This document shows positions 23,090-32,006 of a stretch of DNA of 64,000 nucleotides, one piece after another; position 1 is the first letter of the stretch, and each line of letters starts with the position of its first letter. The notes under the pieces are model-generated. The model did no database searches. It saw nothing but the letters and a program-made list of their open reading frames with translations, and was not told where the DNA came from. The DNA lies in contig NZ_CP160402.1 in assembly GCF_040730185.1 (NCBI RefSeq), positions 3,782,001 through 3,846,000 on the forward strand. Reading direction: 5' to 3'. A program made the position numbers and the translations under genes. This DNA is from Streptomyces sp. Je 1-332 (lineage in GTDB: Bacteria; Actinomycetota; Actinomycetes; Streptomycetales; Streptomycetaceae).

Positions 23090-23842
23090 TCAGCCCGCGA
23101 GTCTCACGTTCGTTCCCTTGACCGAGATGTCCACGCCGTCCTGCGCCGGCTCCACCTCGTCGATCTTGATGCCGCCCGGCAGGCCGGTGATCTTCTCCTC
23201 GAAGTCGGTCACATCGCGGACCATGCCCTCGGGGAGGGGGATCGAGACGCCCATGACCTCGAACTTCTTCGGGATCTCGTCGGCGTTGACCTTGATCGTG
23301 TCGCCCTCGACCTTGACCGAGCTCAGCACGTGCACCGGCCTGGGCAGCTTCGCGCCGCCCTTGCTCACCTCGACCTCGACCTTGATCTTGCCGTCACCGC
23401 CGTCGGAGAGGCCGACCACCTTGCCGGTGGCGCCCAGCGGCAGCTCGACGGGCGGCTCGCCCTGCGCCTCCTTGAGCAGCTCGTCGTACGAGATGTGGGC
23501 GGTGCCCGTGGCCTCCGCGGCGGTGGCGGAGCTGTAGTCGCCGGAGAACTCGACGCCCTGCATCCGGGCGTTCAGATCGGCGATGCGGATCGTGTCGGAG
23601 CCGGAGGTGGCGTCGTAGTTCTCGATGCCGATCTCGACGTCGTCGAGTGTGCCGCCCGCGACCTGGGTCAGGAAGGGAAAGCCCTTGATGGAGACGTCGG
23701 GCGTCTCGCTGAGCCCCTCGCTGGTACGCAGCTTCTCCGCCACCTCGTCCTCGGCGAAGCCCACCATGAAGCGGTCGGCGCCCACGAAGAGACCCCCCAG
23801 GATCACGAGGACGATCAGAAGTATTCGTACGGAGCGCTTCAT
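23090..23842 (-). CDS. LmeA-family (DUF2993) phospholipid-binding protein
   Basis: 250 residues. An N-terminal membrane anchor or signal (KRSVRILLIVLVILGGLFVG) is followed by the DUF2993 domain, with the family motif DVSIKGFPFLTQVAGGTLDDVEIG split over two strands. Mycobacterial LmeA binds phosphatidylinositides and aids lipomannan elongation and periplasmic stability; the substrate here is unknown. A larger paralogue is encoded at 32007, and the DNA coding for GFPFLTQV is identical over more than 20 bases between the two. Confidence 0.85.
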   Translation of the reverse strand: MKRSVRILLIVLVILGGLFVGADRFMVGFAEDEVAEKLRTSEGLSETPDVSIKGFPFLTQVAGGTLDDVEIGIENYDATSGSDTIRIADLNARMQGVEFSGDYSSATAAEATGTAHISYDELLKEAQGEPPVELPLGATGKVVGLSDGGDGKIKVEVEVSKGGAKLPRPVHVLSSVKVEGDTIKVNADEIPKKFEVMGVSIPLPEGMVRDVTDFEEKITGLPGGIKIDEVEPAQDGVDISVKGTNVRLAG

Positions 23843-23953
23843 GTCCGGTGTTCCCCCACCTTGTACCCCCGCTTGGCTGTCGTTGCCGCGAGCCTAAAGG
23901 ACAGGTCCCCGGCCGGAGTGCCCGGCCGGGGACCTGTCGATCAGCTGTGACGA

Positions 23954-25105
23954 TCAGCCGATGGCCCTGCCCAGGAGGTAGACGGCCGGGGCCGCGGCGG
24001 CGAGCGGCAGCGCGACACCCGCCGTCATGTGCACGAAGCGGGACGGGTAGTCGTAGCTGGCGACCCGGTGGCCGATCAGCGCGCAGACGCCGGCCCCGAG
24101 ACCGAGCAGCGCCCCCTTGCTGCCGACGTCCGTCGCGCCGCCGACGGCGACTCCGGCCCCCGCGGCGGCGAGCAGCGCGACGACGACCGAGGCGGGCGTC
24201 GGCAGCGGCAGCGCGCGGGCGATCACGGCGACCGCCACGGCGATACCGCCCACCGTCACGGCTTCCTCCGACGCCGCGAGGTGCCCGGTCGCGATGATCG
24301 CGAGCGCGGCGGACGCGACGGTCGCCATCAGACCGGCCATCCGCTCGTCGGCGGAGGCGCGGCTGCGCAGCTGGAGCACGAGAACGAGCAGCACCCAGAC
24401 GCCGAGGGTGCCGAGGATCGCGGCGGGCGCGTTCTCCTTGCCGGTGGCGAGCAGGGCGATGTCGGCGACGACCCCGCCCATGAAGGCGAGTGCGATGCCC
24501 TGCCGGGCGGGCCACATCCCGTTGAGCCGGAACCATCCTGCGGCGGTGACGGCCTGCAGCAGGATCAGCGGTACGAGGAGTGCGTACTGCCCGATGGCGG
24601 CCGTCACGGCGAGCAGCAGCCCGAGGACGGCGGTCAGCGCGGCGGGCTGGATCCCCGGCTCTATGACCGGCGACCGCCCCTCGGCACGGGCGCGCTGGGC
24701 GTCGGTGACGCGGGGGTTGCCGGTGGTGGTGGCGGGGCCGTAGGTGGCGGGGGGCTCTTCGTCTGCTGCCACTGCCGCTGCGGCGGCCGGCGGCTGCGGT
24801 TGCTGCGGCTCCCCGTACGACTGCGGGGGCAGATAAGCCGTCTCCGTCACGTCCACCACAGGTGAGGGCTGGATCGTCGTGTCCCAGGTCTGCCCCTCCC
24901 ACTGCTGGGTGTACGGGTCCTGGGCGTACGGCTGTTGCTGCGGGTGCGCGTACTGCTGCTGCGGGTACTGGTACTGCTGCTGGGCGTACTGCTGGTCAGC
25001 GGGGTAAACCTGCTGCTCGGGCGGGTATGCCTGCGGCTCGGCAGGCGGGTAGTCCCCCCGGTAGGGGTCGTAGTCCCCGTACCCCTGATATCGCGGATCG
25101 CTCAT
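23954..25105 (-). CDS. Gln/Tyr/Pro-rich integral membrane protein
   Basis: About 383 residues from the ATG at 25105; a GTG at 25117 directly abuts GGAGG and is too close. The first 140 residues are disordered and rich in Q, Y and P (QQQYQYPQQQY), and the rest holds about eight to ten hydrophobic helices. No enzyme motif is visible. Streptomyces has many such membrane proteins with sticky cytoplasmic tails. It is next to moaD on the same strand (9 bases). Function unknown. Confidence 0.75.
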   Translation of the reverse strand: MSDPRYQGYGDYDPYRGDYPPAEPQAYPPEQQVYPADQQYAQQQYQYPQQQYAHPQQQPYAQDPYTQQWEGQTWDTTIQPSPVVDVTETAYLPPQSYGEPQQPQPPAAAAAVAADEEPPATYGPATTTGNPRVTDAQRARAEGRSPVIEPGIQPAALTAVLGLLLAVTAAIGQYALLVPLILLQAVTAAGWFRLNGMWPARQGIALAFMGGVVADIALLATGKENAPAAILGTLGVWVLLVLVLQLRSRASADERMAGLMATVASAALAIIATGHLAASEEAVTVGGIAVAVAVIARALPLPTPASVVVALLAAAGAGVAVGGATDVGSKGALLGLGAGVCALIGHRVASYDYPSRFVHMTAGVALPLAAAAPAVYLLGRAIG

Positions 25106-25113
25106 ATCGCTGC

Positions 25114-25368
25114 TCACCCTCCTGCGAACGGCGGGAGCACCTCGACCGTGCCGCCCTCGGCCAGCCGTACCGTCTCATGCCCGCGGGTACCCACGGGGTC
25201 GCCGTCGATGAGGAACGAGCATCGCCGCAGTACACGGACCAGCTCGCCGGGGTGTCGCTCGCGCGCCGCGTCCAGCGCCTCGGCCAGCGTCGTCGCGGCG
25301 TACGGCTCCTCCGCGACACCTGCGGCTGCTTTGGCCGCGGCCCAGTAACGAATGGTGCCGTTCACCAT
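25114..25368 (-). CDS. MoaD/ThiS-family sulfur carrier
   Basis: 84 residues, beta-grasp fold: GTIRYWAAAKAAAGV at the start and a C-terminal ...EVLPPFAGG. The terminal Gly-Gly is the thiocarboxylate-forming end used in molybdopterin or thiamine synthesis. The ATG at 25368 overlaps the stop codon of the hydrolase gene (TGATG), with RBS GGAGAGGAG, so the two are translationally coupled. Confidence 0.85.
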   Translation of the reverse strand: MVNGTIRYWAAAKAAAGVAEEPYAATTLAEALDAARERHPGELVRVLRRCSFLIDGDPVGTRGHETVRLAEGGTVEVLPPFAGG

Positions 25369-26264
25369 CACAGCTCCTCTCCTTCGGCGGTCGCCGATCC
25401 CTCGGCTGTTGCCGGTCTTCCTTCGGCTGTCGCCGACGTCCATGATGCCGTGACCCAATCGGCGATCCGACCGAGCAGTGCGTCGTCCGCCGCGTTCTCC
25501 GCGTGCCCCATGCCCGCCTCCAGCCAGAGCTCCGCCCCGCCCTGCGCGGCGGCGGCCAGCATCCGGGGGTGGTCCACGGGGAAGTACGGGTCCCGGTCGC
25601 CGTGCACGATCAGCAGCGGCGTCGGCGCGATGAGCGGGACCGATTCCACGGGCGAGAGCGGTACGGGGTCCCACTCGTGCGGGTGGATTCGCGTGCGCAG
25701 ACCCCACCGGCCCACCACGCGCCCCGCGGGCCGCGTCACCACCCAGTGCAGCCGCCGCATCGGCGCCGTCCCCCGGTAGAACCAACGGGCCGGGGCACTC
25801 ACAGCGACCACCGCGTCAACCCGCGCTTCCGTGCGCCCCCCATGCGCGGCGCCCGCGATGGCCGCGTGCCGCAGCACCACGGAACCGCCCATCGAGAAGC
25901 CCACGGTCACCACCCGTGCGTGGCCGAGGGACCGCGCCCACTCCACCGCGGCAGCCAGGTCGAGCACCTCGCGGTCACCGACCGTGGAGAACCCGCCGGA
26001 CGCCCCGTGGCCCCGGAAGGAGAACGTGATCACGGCCGCGGCCTTGGCGAAGACACCGGCGGCCCGCCGCACGTGCGGCCGGTCCAGATCTCCGGTGAAG
26101 CCGTGCGCGATCACGATCGCCAGGTCCGTTCCCGGGTCGGGGCCGGGCTGGTACAGAGCGTCGATCACGACTCCGTCCCGTGTACGGAGCGTTGCGCTCT
26201 GCTGAACGCGAGTGATCGGCTGCACAGAAGATCGCGCGACTTGACCTGCCGGACCGGAACTCAT
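25368..26264 (-). CDS. Alpha/beta hydrolase
   Basis: 298 residues. Nucleophile elbow GFSMGG (Ser near residue 119), acid HGDRDPYFP and His in GMGHAE complete a catalytic triad; the oxyanion region is AHGFTGD. It resembles cytoplasmic esterases or acyl hydrolases. The C-terminus ends in repeats of (P/S)ATAEG, encoded by repeated TCGGCTGT-type DNA, an expansion-prone tail with no obvious role. Start RBS AAGGAG. Translationally coupled to moaD. Confidence 0.88.
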   Translation of the reverse strand: MSSGPAGQVARSSVQPITRVQQSATLRTRDGVVIDALYQPGPDPGTDLAIVIAHGFTGDLDRPHVRRAAGVFAKAAAVITFSFRGHGASGGFSTVGDREVLDLAAAVEWARSLGHARVVTVGFSMGGSVVLRHAAIAGAAHGGRTEARVDAVVAVSAPARWFYRGTAPMRRLHWVVTRPAGRVVGRWGLRTRIHPHEWDPVPLSPVESVPLIAPTPLLIVHGDRDPYFPVDHPRMLAAAAQGGAELWLEAGMGHAENAADDALLGRIADWVTASWTSATAEGRPATAEGSATAEGEEL

Positions 26265-26507
26265 GTGGGCTATTCTCCTTGGCAGAGGATCCGGGCAGCG
26301 AAGCCCCCGGGTCCTTTCGTGCTTTCAGACGCGTTGTGATCGACAGCGCGCCAGGGTCCAGGGCGCGGGCCCCGGAATCACGGCAGTACCAGGTAGTAAC
26401 AGTACGAAGCAGTGCCGTAAACGTCCTCGCAGGGACCGAGGAGGAACCGACGTTATGGGCGAGCGAAACGTGCACAACCGTATGACGACCCAGGCAGGTG
26501 GGGAGCG

Positions 26508-27320
26508 ATGAGTTCTCTGCTGCTCCTCACCAATGCCCTTCAGCCGTCGACGGAGGTGCTTCCCGCCCTCGGCCTGCTGCTGCACAACGTGCGGGTCGCC
26601 CCCGCCGAAGGCCCGGCCCTCGTCGACACCCCTGGTGCCGACGTCATCCTGATCGACGGCCGCCGTGACCTCCCGCAGGTCCGCAGCCTCTGCCAGCTGC
26701 TGCGCTCCACGGGACCCGGCTGTCCGCTCGTCCTCGTCGTCACGGAGGGCGGCCTCGCGGCCGTCACCGCCGACTGGGGCATCGACGACGTGCTCCTGGA
26801 CACCGCGGGACCGGCCGAGGTCGAGGCGCGGCTGCGGCTCGCGATGGGCCGCCAGCAGATCACGTCGGACGACTCCCCCATGGAGATCCGCAACGGCGAT
26901 CTGTCCGTGGACGAGGCGACGTACAGCGCGAAGCTGAAGGGCCGGGTCCTGGACCTGACCTTCAAGGAGTTCGAGCTGCTCAAGTACCTGGCGCAGCACC
27001 CGGGCCGTGTGTTCACGCGGGCCCAGCTGCTCCAGGAGGTATGGGGCTACGACTACTTCGGCGGTACGCGCACGGTCGACGTCCACGTACGTCGCCTTCG
27101 CGCGAAGCTCGGTGTAGAGCACGAGTCGCTGATCGGCACCGTCCGGAATGTCGGCTATCGCTTCGTGACGCCGGAGAAGGTCGAGCGGGCCGCCGACGGG
27201 GCGAAGGCAAAGGCGGCGACTCCGCCTGCCGAGGGTGAGCACAGGCCGACGCCTAAGGGCGACCAGGCCCCCGCCGTGTCCCCGCCGAAGGAAGCTGCCG
27301 TACGACCTGCCCAGCGGTAG
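26508..27320 (+). CDS. glnR: GlnR, global nitrogen regulator
   Basis: 270 residues. An atypical OmpR-type regulator: the receiver domain (1-115) retains [10 protein letters not shown] but lacks the full acidic pocket, as in actinomycete GlnR, and the winged-helix output domain is at about 135-225 ([20 protein letters not shown], then [15 protein letters not shown]). The C-terminal 45 residues are a charged, disordered tail. GlnR activates glnA, amtB and related genes in nitrogen limitation. RBS GTGGGGAGCG precedes the ATG. The 243-base upstream gap presumably holds its promoter; I could not assign a GlnR box with confidence. Confidence 0.93.
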   Translation: MSSLLLLTNALQPSTEVLPALGLLLHNVRVAPAEGPALVDTPGADVILIDGRRDLPQVRSLCQLLRSTGPGCPLVLVVTEGGLAAVTADWGIDDVLLDTAGPAEVEARLRLAMGRQQITSDDSPMEIRNGDLSVDEATYSAKLKGRVLDLTFKEFELLKYLAQHPGRVFTRAQLLQEVWGYDYFGGTRTVDVHVRRLRAKLGVEHESLIGTVRNVGYRFVTPEKVERAADGAKAKAATPPAEGEHRPTPKGDQAPAVSPPKEAAVRPAQR

Positions 27321-27343
27321 TTCCATCCGCGTAGACTCCGCGC

Positions 27344-28366
27344 GTGGCCAAGGTGACTCGGGATGACGTGGCGCGACTTGCGGGTACTTCCACCGCCGTC
27401 GTCAGCTATGTCATCAACAACGGACCTAGGCCGGTTGCCCCGGCCACGCGCGAGCGTGTACTCGCCGCGATCAAAGAGCTGGGGTACCGGCCCGACCGGG
27501 TCGCCCAGGCCATGGCGTCGCGGCGTACGGACCTCATAGGCATGATCGTGCCGGACGCGCGGCAGCCGTTCTTCGCGGAGATGACGCACGCCGTGGAGCA
27601 GGCGGCGTCCGAGCGCGGAAAAATGGTGCTCGTCGGCAACACCGACTACGTGGACGAACGCGAGGCCCACTATCTGCGGGCCTTCCTCGGCATGCGGGTC
27701 TCCGGGCTCATCCTCGTCAGCCACGGCCTGACGGATTCGGCCGCCGCCGAGATCGACGCGTGGGACGCGCGGGTCGTGCTCCTGCACGAGCGGCCCGAGG
27801 CGATCGACGACGTCGCCGTCGTCACGGACGACCTGGGCGGCGCGCAGCTTGCCACGCGGCATCTCCTTGAGCACGGGCACGAGTACGTCGCCTGTGTCGG
27901 CGGCACGGCCGAGACCCCGACCGTCGGTGACCCCGTCTCCGACCACGTCGAGGGGTGGCGGCGGGCCATGCGGGAGGCGGGGCGCTCGGTGGAGGGGCGG
28001 CTCTTCGAAGCCCCGTACAACCGGTACGACGCGTATCAGATGGCGCTCGAGCTGCTTGCCCGGCCGGACCGGCCGACGGCGGTCTTCTGCTCCACGGACG
28101 ACCAGGCGATCGGCATCCTGCGGGCCGCGCGGGAGCTCCGGATCGACGTGCCGGGTGAGCTTGCCGTCGCCGGGTTCGACGACGTGAAGGAAGCGGGCCT
28201 GACGGATCCGCCGCTGACGACGGTGGCGTCGGACCGTCCCGCGATGGCGCGGGCGGCGGTTGATCTTGTTCTGGACGACGGGCTTCGGGTCGCCGGTTCG
28301 CGCCGGGAGCGGCTGAAGCTGTTCCCGTCCCGCCTTGTGGTCCGGCAGTCCTGCGGCTGCAACTGA
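27344..28366 (+). CDS. LacI-family transcriptional regulator
   Basis: 340 residues. N-terminal [23 protein letters not shown] with hinge [15 protein letters not shown]; periplasmic-binding-protein-like sensor domain ([12 protein letters not shown], then [13 protein letters not shown], then [13 protein letters not shown]). The C-terminus has QSCGC. Start is GTG at 27344, with TAGACT 6 bases upstream indicating a leaderless mRNA. No sugar transporter is adjacent, so the regulated genes are elsewhere or it is a global regulator. Confidence 0.88.
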   Translation: MAKVTRDDVARLAGTSTAVVSYVINNGPRPVAPATRERVLAAIKELGYRPDRVAQAMASRRTDLIGMIVPDARQPFFAEMTHAVEQAASERGKMVLVGNTDYVDEREAHYLRAFLGMRVSGLILVSHGLTDSAAAEIDAWDARVVLLHERPEAIDDVAVVTDDLGGAQLATRHLLEHGHEYVACVGGTAETPTVGDPVSDHVEGWRRAMREAGRSVEGRLFEAPYNRYDAYQMALELLARPDRPTAVFCSTDDQAIGILRAARELRIDVPGELAVAGFDDVKEAGLTDPPLTTVASDRPAMARAAVDLVLDDGLRVAGSRRERLKLFPSRLVVRQSCGCN

Positions 28367-28376
28367 GGCACGTCCC

Positions 28377-28426
28377 GCAGGGCCGCCGCCCCGGGCCGCC
28401 TGCAGGGCCGCCCGCCCCGGGCCGCT
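28377..28426. repeat. Two 25-bp GC-rich direct repeats
   Basis: CGCAGGGCCGCCGCCCCGGG and TGCAGGGCCGCCCGCCCCGG occur in tandem just after the lacI-type gene. They could fold and act as terminator; they also look like a simple tandem duplication. Confidence 0.5.
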
Positions 28427-28458
28427 TTATATGGGGCATACGAGCTTCTACCGGTGTT

Positions 28459-28485
28459 CTCAGGGCGCACTCAGCCGCCTCTCAT
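28459..28485. promoter_or_regulatory. Three 11-bp-phased CTCA direct repeats upstream of the protease
   Basis: CTCAG at 28459, CTCAG at 28470 and CTCAT at 28481, each exactly 11 bp apart, 24 bases before the protease ATG. OmpR-type regulators bind such helix-phased direct repeats, and an OmpR-type regulator is encoded two genes downstream. Confidence 0.45.
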
Positions 28486-28508
28486 GAACGCCCCGCAGCC
28501 TGGATCCC

Positions 28509-29537
28509 ATGACAAACAGCGGCGAGTACCTCCAGCAGCAGCAGTCGTCAGCGCCTGTTCACCATGGCGGTACGCAGGGCGCGTACCCGCCCCCGCCCGC
28601 TTTCGCGCCGGAGGCGCAGGCACCGGGAGAGCCGCCGAGGCACCGGCGCCGTGCCAGGGGCCCCATGGCCCTGCTCGCCGCCGTGGCCATCGCGGCGGCG
28701 GCGGTCGGCGGCGGCACCGCCTACGCCTTCCAGGAACTGACCGGCAAGGACGGCTCGGCGAGCAGCGCGACCAACACGAACGTCGTGCCCACCAGCCAGA
28801 AGGGCACCGTCTCCGGCGTCGCCGAGGCGGTGAGCCCCAGCATCGTGGAGATCAGCGCGCAGTCCGGCTCGGGCGAGGCCACCGGATCGGGCGTGATCAT
28901 CACCAAGGACGGCGAGATCATCACCAACAACCACGTGATCTCCGGCGCCTCCTCGGTCAAGGTGACGACGAACGACGGCAAGACGTACAACGCCGAGGTC
29001 GTCGGCACCGACAGCAAGAAGGACCTGGCGCTGATCAAGCTCAAGGGCGCCTCCGGCCTCAAGGCCGCGAGTCTTGGCGACTCCGACAACGTCAAGACCG
29101 GCGACGACGTCGTGGCGATCGGCTCCCCCGAGGGGCTGACCGGCACCGTCACCAGCGGCATCATCTCCGCCCTCGACCGTGACGTCACCGTCTCGGCCGA
29201 CCAGGACCAGCAGGGCCAGGGGCAGCGGCAACAGCAGGGCGGCGGCGGCAACTGGCCCTTCGAGTACGGCGGCGAGCAGTTCAACGGCGACACCGGCTCG
29301 TCGAAGACCACGTACAAGGCCCTGCAGACCGACGCCTCGCTCAACCCGGGGAACTCCGGCGGCGCCCTCATCGACATGAACGGCAACATCATCGGCATCA
29401 ACTCCGCGATGTACTCGCCCAGTTCGGCGCAGGCCGGGGCCCAGTCGGGCTCCGGAAGCGTCGGCCTCGGCTTCGCCATCCCGATCAACACGGTCAAGGC
29501 CGACCTGGACACCCTGCGGGCCGGCTCGACCGACTGA
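28509..29537 (+). CDS. HtrA-like membrane-anchored serine protease
   Basis: 342 residues. A Pro-rich cytoplasmic N-terminus (about 1-45), one membrane helix (GPMALLAAVAIAAAAVGGGTAYAF), then a trypsin-like S1C domain with triad His in ITNNHVIS, Asp in KKDLALIKL and Ser in NPGNSGGAL. There is no PDZ domain, unlike DegP. A Q/G-rich insertion (QDQQGQGQRQQQGGGG) interrupts the domain. It is adjacent to the CssRS-like two-component genes, whose S. lividans counterparts induce HtrA-like proteases under secretion stress (recalled). Confidence 0.88.
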   Translation: MTNSGEYLQQQQSSAPVHHGGTQGAYPPPPAFAPEAQAPGEPPRHRRRARGPMALLAAVAIAAAAVGGGTAYAFQELTGKDGSASSATNTNVVPTSQKGTVSGVAEAVSPSIVEISAQSGSGEATGSGVIITKDGEIITNNHVISGASSVKVTTNDGKTYNAEVVGTDSKKDLALIKLKGASGLKAASLGDSDNVKTGDDVVAIGSPEGLTGTVTSGIISALDRDVTVSADQDQQGQGQRQQQGGGGNWPFEYGGEQFNGDTGSSKTTYKALQTDASLNPGNSGGALIDMNGNIIGINSAMYSPSSAQAGAQSGSGSVGLGFAIPINTVKADLDTLRAGSTD

Positions 29538-29573
29538 CCCCGACCACTCCCCCTGGAGCACCTGGAGGCCGCC

Positions 29574-29804
29574 ATGCCCGGACCCCTGATCACCGTCAAC
29601 CGCGCCCGGCACGTCCTCGCCGTCACCGTCGGCTGGGGCAGCCTGCCCGACACCGACCCGGCGGGACTCGGCCTCCCCCTCTCCGTGGCCGGGGAACTGC
29701 ACGGCGCCACCGCGACCGCCCGCGTCCCGGAAGTGGCCACGGCCAAGGCACCGTCCTCCCGGCCCGCCGCACGCCGCAAGCCCCGCGCGCGCGTGCGAGG
29801 CTGA
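29574..29804 (+). CDS. Small basic protein of unknown function
   Basis: 76 residues with RBS TGGAGG seven bases before the ATG at 29574. The N-terminal half resembles a folded segment (GPLITVNRARHVLAVTVGWG); the C-terminus is Arg/Ala/Pro-rich. It sits between the protease and the response regulator on the same strand, so it may be a co-transcribed accessory. I do not recognise a family. Confidence 0.55.
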   Translation: MPGPLITVNRARHVLAVTVGWGSLPDTDPAGLGLPLSVAGELHGATATARVPEVATAKAPSSRPAARRKPRARVRG

Positions 29805-29849
29805 TAGCGGCCCCGTCCACCGCCCCGTACCCGAGGAAGTACCAAGCCG

Positions 29850-30590
29850 ATGAGCCCCGCCGAAGGCGACCGCGAACAGCTGCGCATCCTGATCGTCGAC
29901 GACGAGCCCGCCGTGCGGGAGGCGCTGCAGCGCAGTCTCGCCTTCGAGGGGTACGGCACGGAGGTCGCCGTCGACGGCGCCGACGCGCTGGAGAAGGCGG
30001 CGGCCTACCGCCCCGACCTCGTCGTCCTCGACATCCAGATGCCCCGCATGGACGGCCTCACCGCCGCGCGCAGGCTCCGCGCGACGGGCTCGGTGACGCC
30101 CATCCTGATGCTCACCGCGCGCGACACCGTGGGCGACCGTGTCACGGGGCTCGACGCGGGCGCCGACGACTACCTGGTCAAGCCGTTCGAGCTCGACGAA
30201 CTGTTCGCCCGCATCCGGGCACTCCTGCGCCGCAGTTCGTACGCCGCCGCCGCGGGCCAGGCCGAGGAGGGCGACACGCTCGCCTTCGCCGACCTGCGGA
30301 TGGACCTCGCGACGCGCGAGGTCACTCGCGGGGCGCGCACGGTGGAGCTGACCCGCACGGAGTTCACCCTCCTGGAGATGTTCCTCGCGCATCCGCGGCA
30401 GGTGCTCACGCGGGAGCAGATCCTGAAGGCGGTCTGGGGCTTCGACTTCGAGCCCTCCTCCAACTCCCTGGACGTGTACGTCATGTACCTGCGCCGCAAG
30501 ACGGAAGCCGGGGGCGAGCCTCGGCTCGTTCATACGGTGCGGGGTGTGGGGTATGTGCTGCGGCCCGGCTCCGGCGGGGGCGTGGAGTGA
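29850..30590 (+). CDS. cssR: OmpR-family response regulator, CssR-like
   Basis: 246 residues. Receiver domain with [10 protein letters not shown] acidic pocket, phospho-Asp in [13 protein letters not shown] near residue 60, and the switch Lys in [11 protein letters not shown]; winged-helix output domain [20 protein letters not shown] and [15 protein letters not shown]. The stop overlaps the kinase start (GTGA). By position next to an HtrA-like protease it corresponds to the pair described as CssRS in S. lividans (from memory), controlling secretion-stress proteases. The symbol is given on that basis. Confidence 0.85.
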   Translation: MSPAEGDREQLRILIVDDEPAVREALQRSLAFEGYGTEVAVDGADALEKAAAYRPDLVVLDIQMPRMDGLTAARRLRATGSVTPILMLTARDTVGDRVTGLDAGADDYLVKPFELDELFARIRALLRRSSYAAAAGQAEEGDTLAFADLRMDLATREVTRGARTVELTRTEFTLLEMFLAHPRQVLTREQILKAVWGFDFEPSSNSLDVYVMYLRRKTEAGGEPRLVHTVRGVGYVLRPGSGGGVE

Positions 30591-32005
30591 AGGGTCTTGT
30601 CCGCAGGTACCGCGCGATGCCGTTGCGCTCGCGCCTGGCGTTGCTGGTGGCCACCGCCGTCGCGGTCGCGGTCGCGGCGGCAGCCGTCGTGTGCTGGTTC
30701 GTGGTGCGGAACGCACTGATCAACTCGCTGGACGACGCGCTGGGTTCCAGCCGTGTGCCGGAGGACCTGGTCCTCAGCCTGATCGACCAGGACGGCCAGT
30801 GCCGCCATGCCTCGATCGTCACCAATCGGGAGAACAACCCGAACCCGTTCAAGTCGACCGTCCAGGTGGTCGACCGCAAGGGCAACAGCTGCGTCATCTC
30901 CGGGCAGCAGTCCGTCGAGGTCTCGCCCGCGGACATCTCGGTCGCCAAGCACGAGTCTCCCCAAGCCGTCCACACCGCCACCGCGGCGAACGGCGCGAAG
31001 TACCGGGTGCTCACCTACCCCCTGGACAGGCAGCCCCTGGCCGTCACCGTCGCCCGGCCCCTCAGCGAAGTCGACGACACCCTCAACAACCTGGTCCTGG
31101 TCCTCGCCGTCGTCGCCGGCATCGGCGTCATCGGAGCGGGCGCCGCCGGCCTGTGGGTGGCCCGTACCGGGCTGCGCCCGGTCGATCAGCTCACCGAGGC
31201 CGTCGAGCACGTGGCCCGCACCGAGGACCTGGATCTGCGGATTCCCGCGGACGGCGACGACGAGATCGCCCGGCTCTCCCGCTCCTTCAACTCCATGACC
31301 GCCTCGCTCGCCTCGTCCCGCGACCTCCAGCAGCAGCTCATCGCCGACGCCGGGCACGAGCTCCGCACCCCCCTCACCTCGCTGCGTACGAACATCGAGC
31401 TGCTCGCCCGCAGCGAGGAGACGGGCCGGGCCATCCCGCCCGACGACCGCAAGGCCCTGCTCTCCTCCGTCACGGCGCAGATGACCGAACTGGCGGCGCT
31501 GATCGGGGACTTGCAGGAGCTTTCGCGCACGGACAGCGGCCAGGACGGCAAGGTGCAGGTCATCGCCCTGCACGAGGTGGTGGAGACCGCCCTGGAGCGG
31601 GCGCGGCTGCGCGGGCCCGAGCTGACGTTCACCGCGGACCTCGCCCCCTGGTACGTACGCGCGGAACCCCCGGCGCTGGAGCGGGCCATCGTGAACATCC
31701 TGGACAACGCGGTGAAGTTCGGGCCCCCCGGCTCCACCGTCGAGGTGGCCCTGAAGGACGGCGCGCTGACCGTACGGGATCACGGCCCCGGCATCCCCAC
31801 CGACGAGCTCCCGCACGTCTTCGACCGGTTCTGGCGTTCCCCGTCGGCCCGCAGCCTCCCCGGATCGGGCCTCGGCCTGTCCATCGTGGCCCGCACCGTG
31901 CACCAGTCCGGCGGCCAGGTCGCGCTGCGGCCCGCCGAAGGCGGCGGGACGGTGGCGACGGTCAGCCTGCCGGGAGCGCCCACCCCGCCCCCAGCCACGG
32001 CGTGA
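30587..32005 (+). CDS. cssS: Sensor histidine kinase, CssS-like
   Basis: 472 residues, GTG start. TM1 at about 15-41, an extracytoplasmic sensor of about 120 residues, TM2 at about 165-190, HAMP, H-box [14 protein letters not shown]-box [11 protein letters not shown]1 VRDHGPGIP and G2 GSGLGLSIV. The sensor region holds exactly two cysteines (C72 and C102), able to form a disulfide and so a possible redox or secretion-stress sensor. Coupled to cssR by GTGA overlap; it ends two bases before the convergent LmeA-family gene. Confidence 0.87.
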   Translation: MKGLVRRYRAMPLRSRLALLVATAVAVAVAAAAVVCWFVVRNALINSLDDALGSSRVPEDLVLSLIDQDGQCRHASIVTNRENNPNPFKSTVQVVDRKGNSCVISGQQSVEVSPADISVAKHESPQAVHTATAANGAKYRVLTYPLDRQPLAVTVARPLSEVDDTLNNLVLVLAVVAGIGVIGAGAAGLWVARTGLRPVDQLTEAVEHVARTEDLDLRIPADGDDEIARLSRSFNSMTASLASSRDLQQQLIADAGHELRTPLTSLRTNIELLARSEETGRAIPPDDRKALLSSVTAQMTELAALIGDLQELSRTDSGQDGKVQVIALHEVVETALERARLRGPELTFTADLAPWYVRAEPPALERAIVNILDNAVKFGPPGSTVEVALKDGALTVRDHGPGIPTDELPHVFDRFWRSPSARSLPGSGLGLSIVARTVHQSGGQVALRPAEGGGTVATVSLPGAPTPPPATA

Positions 32006-32006
32006 C

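Noticed and set aside
26265..26507. GlnR box upstream of glnR
   Set aside because: GTAAC-like pieces occur, but spacing does not match the consensus I know.
28548..30716. 722-codon open frame on the minus strand across the protease and cssR
   Set aside because: Antisense shadow; the + strand genes have clear family motifs.
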